Shown in pieces: positions 53,907-59,580 of a stretch of DNA of 59,580 bases. This DNA is from Candidatus Bathyarchaeota archaeon (GTDB taxonomy: Archaea; Thermoproteota; Bathyarchaeia; Bathyarchaeales; Bathycorpusculaceae). The stretch lies in the NCBI GenBank assembly GCA_026414485.1, contig JAOAIX010000012.1:1-59580 (forward strand). The letters run 5' to 3'. The notes below the pieces were generated by a model. That model ran no database searches. It saw only the letters and a list, made by a program, of their open reading frames with translations, and had not been told where the DNA came from. A program made the position numbers and the translations under genes. The number at the start of each line of letters is the position of its first letter. Position 1 is the first letter of the stretch.

Positions 53907-56900
53907 TTGACTGAACTTTCAAAAGAAGATACACACCTGTTGTTAAAGAGTTTCTTTAACGAAAAAGGTCTAGTAAGGCAGCATCTAGACAGCTACAACG
54001 AGTTTATTGACCATGGGTTGCAGGAGGTTGTCGACGAAGTTGCCGAAATCCCCATAGAAGTTCCAGAAAACCCTTACAAGGTTAAACTTGGGCAAATTTG
54101 GGTTATAGATCCTCAATCACGAATCACGGGACCTTACGTTACCGAGGTAGATGGCACCAAACACGAAATCTATCCTATGGAGGCTAGACTCAGAAACTTA
54201 GCATATGCTGCACCGGTAGCCTTAGAGATGACTCCTGTGATAGATGGCAGAGAGCAGGACACCGAGCTTGTTTACATAGGTAATATACCTGTGATGCTTA
54301 AATCAAAACTTTGCTTCCTTTCACAGCTTTCTCGTGAAGAACTTATTGCTGCAGGGGAAGATCCTGATGATCCTGGTGGCTACTTTATTGTTAACGGCTC
54401 CGAACGAGTCATTGTAGCTATGGAGGACTTAGCTCCTAACCGTGTAATCATTGATCTCGATGAAAAAGGCACTTCTCCTGTTTATCAAGCAAAAATTTTT
54501 TCGACAACAGTAGGTTTCAGAGCTCGGATTGAGCTTAAACTCAAGGCTGATGACGCCATATACGTCTCTATGCCTGGTGTGCCTACTGAGATTCCGTTTG
54601 TAGTTATCATGCGTGCGCTAGGGATGGAAAAAGACAAAGATATTGCAGAGGCAGTGTCGCTTGATCCAGACATCCAAACTGCACTGGGACCATCCTTTGA
54701 AAAAGCAATAGGTGTTGATACTCCTCAGGACGCCATCTTATTTATTGGTAATCGTGTGGCACATGGACAAGTTGAGGAATATCGTATTCAAAAAGCCGAA
54801 ACTGCTATTGACAAGAACTTTTTGCCCCACTTAGGTAGAACCGAAAAACAACGTAAAGATAAAGCTATATTTCTTGGAGAGATGGCCAGTCGTGTTATAC
54901 AACTTAAGATGGGTAGGCGTCAACAAGACGACAAGGATCACTTCAAAAATAAGCGCCTGAGATTAGCAGGACCTCTGTTGGCTGACTTATTCCGTGTAGC
55001 CTTCAGAAATTTGACTCGCGACATAAAATACCAACTTGAGCGTATCGGTGTCAAAGGGCCTCTCATCACAGTATCCGCTGCAGTTAGACCTGGTATAATT
55101 ACTGAAAGATTCCAGCATGCTCTTGCCACCGGTAATTGGGGCCGAGGTCGTGTAGGTATAACTCAGCTTCTGGATCGAACAAATTACATATCAACTTTAA
55201 GCCATATGCGTAGACTCCAGTCGCCTCTGAGCCGAAGCCAGCCAAACTTTGAAGCTCGAGACTTGCACCCAACTCACTGGGGACGCTTGTGCCCAAACGA
55301 AACACCTGAGGGCTCCAACTGTGGTCTAGTAAAGAATCTTGCTCTATCGTCATCCATCTCTGTCGGCGTTAATCCTGAAAAAATTAAGCAACTTCTCTTT
55401 GAGATGGGTACAGTGCCTGCTCACGAAGCTAACGAAAACATGAAAGTTGAAGGTGCAAAAGTTTTTGTTGACGGTAACATAATTGGCTTTTGTAGTTCAC
55501 CAAAAGAAATGGTTAAATCATTCAGAGAAAAACGTCGCACAGGTGAAATCTCAACTGAAGTCAATGTAACCTACTTCTCTAGGGATCAAACTGAAACTGA
55601 AGAGGTTCACGTTAACTGTGATGAAGGCAGAGTTCGAAGGCCTCTCATAATCGTAGAAAACGGTGTTCCAAAACTTCAGCCCAAACATTTAGAGAAAATT
55701 GCCTTAGGCGAATGGAGTTGGGAAGATCTCGTCAAGAATGGCTTGATTGAGTATTTAGACGCATCTGAAGAAGAGAACGCCTACATTGCTATTTCAGTTG
55801 ACAAAGTTACTCCTCAGCATACTCACGCTGAAATTGCAACCTTTACCATCTTGGGAATTTGCGCGTCCACTATCCCCTATCCAGAACATAACCAATCCCC
55901 CAGAAACTCGTATCAAGCTGCAATGGCAAAACAGGCGCTAGGTGTTTATGGTACAAACTTCCAAAACCGTGTAGATTCGCGCTCACATATATTGCACTAT
56001 CCTCAAGCTCCATTAGTGGAAACTGAGCTTATGGAAGTCATGGGATACAAGCAGCGTCCAACAGGTCAAAACTGCGTTGTCGCAGTGTTATCTTATGAGG
56101 GTTACAACATGGAGGACGCTATCATATTCAATAAGGCTTCCATAGAAAGAGGCTTGGCCCGTTCTACTTTCTTTAGAATCTACGAGGCTGAGTGCCGGCA
56201 ATATCTAGGTGGTTTGAAAGACAAATTTACTGTTCCAGAGCCTGGTACCCGCGGTTACCGTGGTGAACAGTACTATAGGCTTTTGGAGCCTGATGGCATA
56301 ATTGGTTTAGAGTCTGCAGTTGCTGGCGGCGACGTTCTGATTGGTAGAATTAGTCCACCCAGATTCCTTGAGGAATACAAAGAATTTGAAGTTAAAGGTC
56401 CCTCTATGCGTGATACCTCTGCAGATATGCGCCCATCTGAAAACGGCGTAGTTGATGCCATATTCATTACTGAGTCTGGTGAGGGAAGCAAACTTGTCAA
56501 AGTGCGTGTACGTGACCAACGTATTCCGGAGTTAGGCGATAAATTTGCTTCTCGCCATGGTCAGAAGGGTGTAATAGGTTTAATTGTGCCCCAAGAAGAC
56601 TTGCCTTTTACTGAAGACGGATTGGTGCCTGATCTAATAATTAATCCCCATGCTATCCCTTCCAGAATGACCATTGGTCAGTTTATCGAATCTCTTGCAG
56701 GAAAATGCGCTGCAGCACGAGGTAAACCCGTCGATGGCACACCGTTCACTAATGAAGGTCCTGATGAGGTGCGGCGTAACCTAATCAAAAACGGTTTTAG
56801 CCACACTGGTAGTGAAGTGTTCTACAATGGTACTACTGGCGAGAAATTTGTTGCCGATATCTTCGTGGGAATAGTTTACTATCAAAAGCTTCACCACATG

Positions 56901-57272
56901 GTCGCTGACAAAATTCATGCTAGAGCTCGTGGTCAAGTTCAGATGCTTACAAGGCAACCCACTGAAGGCAGAGCTCGTGGAGGTGGTCTCAGATTCGGTG
57001 AAATGGAACGCGACTGTCTTATAGGTCATGGCGCTGCTATGTTGTTACGTGACAGGTTGCTGGAAGAGTCCGACAAATATACCCTTTACATATGCGAAAA
57101 TTGCGGTCAAATTGCTTTCTACGATATGAAACAACGTAAATATGTCTGCAAGATTTGTGATGAAAAAGCCAAAGTTTCACCTGTAATTGTTTCGTACGCA
57201 TTCAAACTTCTATTGCAGGAGCTTCAAAGCCTATGTATAACACCCAAATTAAAACTTAAGGAGAAGGCGTAA
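53907..57272 (+). CDS. rpoB: RNA polymerase subunit B (beta), undivided
   Basis: A 1121-residue subunit in one piece, not split into B' and B'' as in many methanogens and haloarchaea. Landmarks are FNEKGLVRQHLDSYNEFIDH at the N-terminus, YFIVNGSERVIVAMEDL, TPEGSNCGLVKNL, the active-site region YNMEDAIIFNKASIERG, GDKFASRHGQKGVIG, RMTIGQFIESLAGK, and a C-terminal zinc site (CENCGQIAFYD, YVCKICDEK). It forms the catalytic cleft with A'. TTG start; GGGGG about 10 bases upstream. rpoA' begins 1 base after its stop. Confidence 0.97.
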   Translation: MTELSKEDTHLLLKSFFNEKGLVRQHLDSYNEFIDHGLQEVVDEVAEIPIEVPENPYKVKLGQIWVIDPQSRITGPYVTEVDGTKHEIYPMEARLRNLAYAAPVALEMTPVIDGREQDTELVYIGNIPVMLKSKLCFLSQLSREELIAAGEDPDDPGGYFIVNGSERVIVAMEDLAPNRVIIDLDEKGTSPVYQAKIFSTTVGFRARIELKLKADDAIYVSMPGVPTEIPFVVIMRALGMEKDKDIAEAVSLDPDIQTALGPSFEKAIGVDTPQDAILFIGNRVAHGQVEEYRIQKAETAIDKNFLPHLGRTEKQRKDKAIFLGEMASRVIQLKMGRRQQDDKDHFKNKRLRLAGPLLADLFRVAFRNLTRDIKYQLERIGVKGPLITVSAAVRPGIITERFQHALATGNWGRGRVGITQLLDRTNYISTLSHMRRLQSPLSRSQPNFEARDLHPTHWGRLCPNETPEGSNCGLVKNLALSSSISVGVNPEKIKQLLFEMGTVPAHEANENMKVEGAKVFVDGNIIGFCSSPKEMVKSFREKRRTGEISTEVNVTYFSRDQTETEEVHVNCDEGRVRRPLIIVENGVPKLQPKHLEKIALGEWSWEDLVKNGLIEYLDASEEENAYIAISVDKVTPQHTHAEIATFTILGICASTIPYPEHNQSPRNSYQAAMAKQALGVYGTNFQNRVDSRSHILHYPQAPLVETELMEVMGYKQRPTGQNCVVAVLSYEGYNMEDAIIFNKASIERGLARSTFFRIYEAECRQYLGGLKDKFTVPEPGTRGYRGEQYYRLLEPDGIIGLESAVAGGDVLIGRISPPRFLEEYKEFEVKGPSMRDTSADMRPSENGVVDAIFITESGEGSKLVKVRVRDQRIPELGDKFASRHGQKGVIGLIVPQEDLPFTEDGLVPDLIINPHAIPSRMTIGQFIESLAGKCAAARGKPVDGTPFTNEGPDEVRRNLIKNGFSHTGSEVFYNGTTGEKFVADIFVGIVYYQKLHHMVADKIHARARGQVQMLTRQPTEGRARGGGLRFGEMERDCLIGHGAAMLLRDRLLEESDKYTLYICENCGQIAFYDMKQRKYVCKICDEKAKVSPVIVSYAFKLLLQELQSLCITPKLKLKEKA

Positions 57273-57273
57273 T

Positions 57274-59580
57274 ATGGCAACTGAGGAATTAATTCATAAA
57301 GTTGTTGACGAAATAAGTTTTGGTTTGATTTCGCCCAAAGATTTGCGTAAGCAGTCGGTGGTGGAGATACAAACACCCGACACTTACGACGAGGACGGCG
57401 CCCCAATCACCGCTGGACTTATGGATGGTAGACTAGGCACTCTTGAGCCACGACAAAGATGCAAAACTTGCGGCAACACTGCTATTCGTTGTCCTGGTCA
57501 CTTTGGTCATATAGAGCTTGCAGTACCGATTGTTCACATTGAATTCACTAAAATTATCTTTGACCTTTTGCGTTCTACTTGCCGAAGCTGTGGCAGAATT
57601 CTTCTTTCTGATGAAGCGGCTAAAAAGCAGAAAGCCAAAATTCAAAGATATAATGAGCTCCTAGGTCTTATCCCTGATGAAGTCTATAAAGATGTAGTAC
57701 AGGAAATTAAAACTAAACAGTGTCCACACTGCGCTTCCCCTCAATTCAAAATTACCTTTGAAAAACCAACAAAATTTATAGAGCAAACAGAGGCGGGTTC
57801 TGAACCGTTAACGCCTAGTATGATACGTGAACGCCTTGAACGTATAAGCGACGAAGATTTGGAGATCTTGGGTTTCAACCCTAAAGTTGCTCGTCCTGAA
57901 TGGATGGTTTTGCAGGTTTTACCTGTGCCTCCTGTTTACGTGCGTCCCTCTATAACTTTGGAGTCAGGTATACGTTCTGAAGATGATTTAACTCACAAAC
58001 TTGTCGACATAATACGAATTAACCAGAGACTTAAAGAGAACATGGAAGCAGGTGCCCCGACACTTATTATCCAAGACTTGTCAGAACTTTTACAGTACCA
58101 CGTGACGACGTACTTTAATAATGAAGCTTCAGGAATTCCCCCTGCAAGGCACCGTTCAGGCAGAGCTCTTAAAACAATCTCTCAAAGATTAAAAGGTAAA
58201 GAAGGACGTTTCCGCAGTAATTTGTCTGGTAAACGCGTGGATTTCTCAGCGCGCACAGTTATCTCTCCCGACCCTAACTTGGATATAAACGAAGTAGGCG
58301 TCCCTCAAGATGTTGCTATGCGATTGTCAGTACCTGAAAAAATTACAGCGTACAATATGGATGAGATGAAGAAACTTGTCATCAATGGACCAGAAAACTA
58401 TCCTGGCGCTCTATACATTATTCGCCCTGATGGCAAACGTATCAGATTAGAGTTCGTCGTCGATCGAACCAAGATAGCAGAAGCTTTAGAGATAGGTTTC
58501 ATCGTAGAACGTCACCTCAAGAACGGTGACATAGCAATTTTTAATCGTCAACCATCCCTTCACAGGATGTCAATTATGGCGCACTATGTGCGGGTTTTGC
58601 CTTACAAGACCTTCCGTATGCATTTGTGTGTTTGCCCACCTTACAACGCTGACTTTGACGGTGACGAAATGAACCTCCACGTGCCCCAAAGCGAAGAAGC
58701 ACGTACAGAAGCGTTGCTGCTTATGCAAGTTCAGGATCAGATTCTTTCTCCGCGATTCGGTGGGCCAATTATTGGAGCTATCAGAGACTTCATTACAGGA
58801 GCGTACTATTTCACTCGCAAAGGTAACTACCTGACTCGCGATCAAGTTAATCGATTGTTGACGGCTACAGGTTATCTTGGTCCTTTACCTGAACCAGCTG
58901 TAAAAGAGCCTGTGCCTATGTGGTCGGGCAAACAAATCTTCAGCTTATTCTTACCCAAATCATTGAATTATGTTCTAAAGGCAAACATTTGTCAGGGTTG
59001 CGCCAAATGTAAAGAGGAAGAGTGTGAACATGATGCTTACGTTGTCGTTAAGAATGGTGAGCTGGTTTCAGGCATAATCGACCGACGCAGCATTGGCTCA
59101 GAGCAGTCTGAAAGTTTGTTGCACCGTATCATCAAAGATTATGGTACACAGGCTGGACGGGAGTTCCTCAATAAAATTACACGTATGCTCAAATTATTTA
59201 TCTCAATGCGTGGCTTCAGTTACACCTATGACCAGCTTGTTTTGTCACCTAAAGCGCGTGCTCGCATCCAGAAGACCATGGAGCGAATCCAGAAGAGGAT
59301 TGATGAACACATCGAGAACTACAAGAATGGTACTTTGCCGCGGTTGCCCGGGCAAACTTTAGAGGAATCTTTTGAAATTTATGTTATGCATGAATTGGCT
59401 ACCGCTCGTGATGAGGCAGGAAAAATTGCTGACGATGACTTCACTTTGGAGAACGCCGGCATCGTTATGACTCGCACTGGCGCTAGGGGTTCCAGTTTAA
59501 ACATTGGTCAAATGGCTGCTTGTGTTGGACAACAGTCAGTTCGAGGTAAACGTATCTTGCGGGGCTACGCTGGTCGTGCC
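57274..59580 (+). CDS. rpoA1: RNA polymerase subunit A' (3' end outside window)
   Basis: ATG 57274 with AAGGAGAAGG upstream; the frame stays open for 769 codons to the window edge. The N-terminal clamp zinc site is CKTCGNTAIRCPGHFGHIEL near residue 64, with further CxxC pairs (CRSC, CPHC). LSGKRVDFSARTVISPDPNL lies near 320, and the catalytic YNADFDGDEMNLHVPQ has Asp 460, 462 and 464 holding the active-site Mg. Towards the edge, GARGSSLNIGQMAACVGQQS is the bridge-helix/trigger-loop approach. Overlaps rpoB in operon order. Confidence 0.96.
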   Translation, partial: MATEELIHKVVDEISFGLISPKDLRKQSVVEIQTPDTYDEDGAPITAGLMDGRLGTLEPRQRCKTCGNTAIRCPGHFGHIELAVPIVHIEFTKIIFDLLRSTCRSCGRILLSDEAAKKQKAKIQRYNELLGLIPDEVYKDVVQEIKTKQCPHCASPQFKITFEKPTKFIEQTEAGSEPLTPSMIRERLERISDEDLEILGFNPKVARPEWMVLQVLPVPPVYVRPSITLESGIRSEDDLTHKLVDIIRINQRLKENMEAGAPTLIIQDLSELLQYHVTTYFNNEASGIPPARHRSGRALKTISQRLKGKEGRFRSNLSGKRVDFSARTVISPDPNLDINEVGVPQDVAMRLSVPEKITAYNMDEMKKLVINGPENYPGALYIIRPDGKRIRLEFVVDRTKIAEALEIGFIVERHLKNGDIAIFNRQPSLHRMSIMAHYVRVLPYKTFRMHLCVCPPYNADFDGDEMNLHVPQSEEARTEALLLMQVQDQILSPRFGGPIIGAIRDFITGAYYFTRKGNYLTRDQVNRLLTATGYLGPLPEPAVKEPVPMWSGKQIFSLFLPKSLNYVLKANICQGCAKCKEEECEHDAYVVVKNGELVSGIIDRRSIGSEQSESLLHRIIKDYGTQAGREFLNKITRMLKLFISMRGFSYTYDQLVLSPKARARIQKTMERIQKRIDEHIENYKNGTLPRLPGQTLEESFEIYVMHELATARDEAGKIADDDFTLENAGIVMTRTGARGSSLNIGQMAACVGQQSVRGKRILRGYAGRA

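Overview
The window reads as a chromosomal segment of a TACK-type archaeon, most likely Bathyarchaeia-like (inference). The signs are an undivided RNA polymerase subunit B followed by A', a complete Cdv (ESCRT-III/Vps4) cell-division operon, FEN-1, Trm5, RtcA, a GPN-loop GTPase, DUF4443 and DUF371 proteins, frequent TTG/GTG starts, and TATA-type promoters. No tRNA, rRNA, CRISPR array, insertion sequence or prophage was recognised by eye.

Layout. 1-9.3 kb: an envelope region (NHL-type surface protein cut by the left edge, broken polysaccharide flippase, GT2 glycosyltransferase, ACT protein, radical SAM/SPASM enzyme, secreted double PQQ propeller). Here the + strand is extremely rich in A and C whichever strand is coding. 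9.4-17.9 kb: GT4 glycosyltransferase, B12-type radical SAM enzyme, YtcJ-like amidohydrolase, GPN GTPase, DUF4443 regulator, M29-like aminopeptidase and a bacterial-type MetK. 18-21.3 kb: first member of a three-copy CxCPRC family, a MASE3 histidine kinase and a small gene remnant. 21.3-25.3 kb: a small membrane protein divergent from cdvB-like, cdvA, cdvB (winged helix) and cdvC. 25.4-38 kb: MobB with a regulator, a pentameric ligand-gated channel homologue, FEN-1, PCM, GlmS, a winged-helix/S-layer-type protein with DUF371, Trm5, RtcA, a decayed flavodoxin gene, acylphosphatase and small proteins. 37.9-44 kb: RHH protein, OMP decarboxylase, XRE regulator, RHH-AIRS fusion and two tandem B12-type radical SAM paralogues. 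44-53.3 kb: CinA-domain protein, HtpX, asparagine-synthase-like protein, nitrilase, the other two CxCPRC genes flanking ferredoxin-CbiZ, and a secreted protein. 53.7 kb to the end: rpoB and rpoA' (cut by the right edge).

Links between genes. Three B12-type radical SAM enzymes plus CbiZ, a corrinoid salvage enzyme, suggest cobamide dependence; MetK would supply SAM. The cdv operon is a full division module. The left-end surface proteins, glycosyltransferases and flippase form a cell-surface glycoconjugate set, with the flippase apparently inactivated. The least explained element is the CxCPRC protein family, two of whose three copies border the ferredoxin-cbiZ unit.
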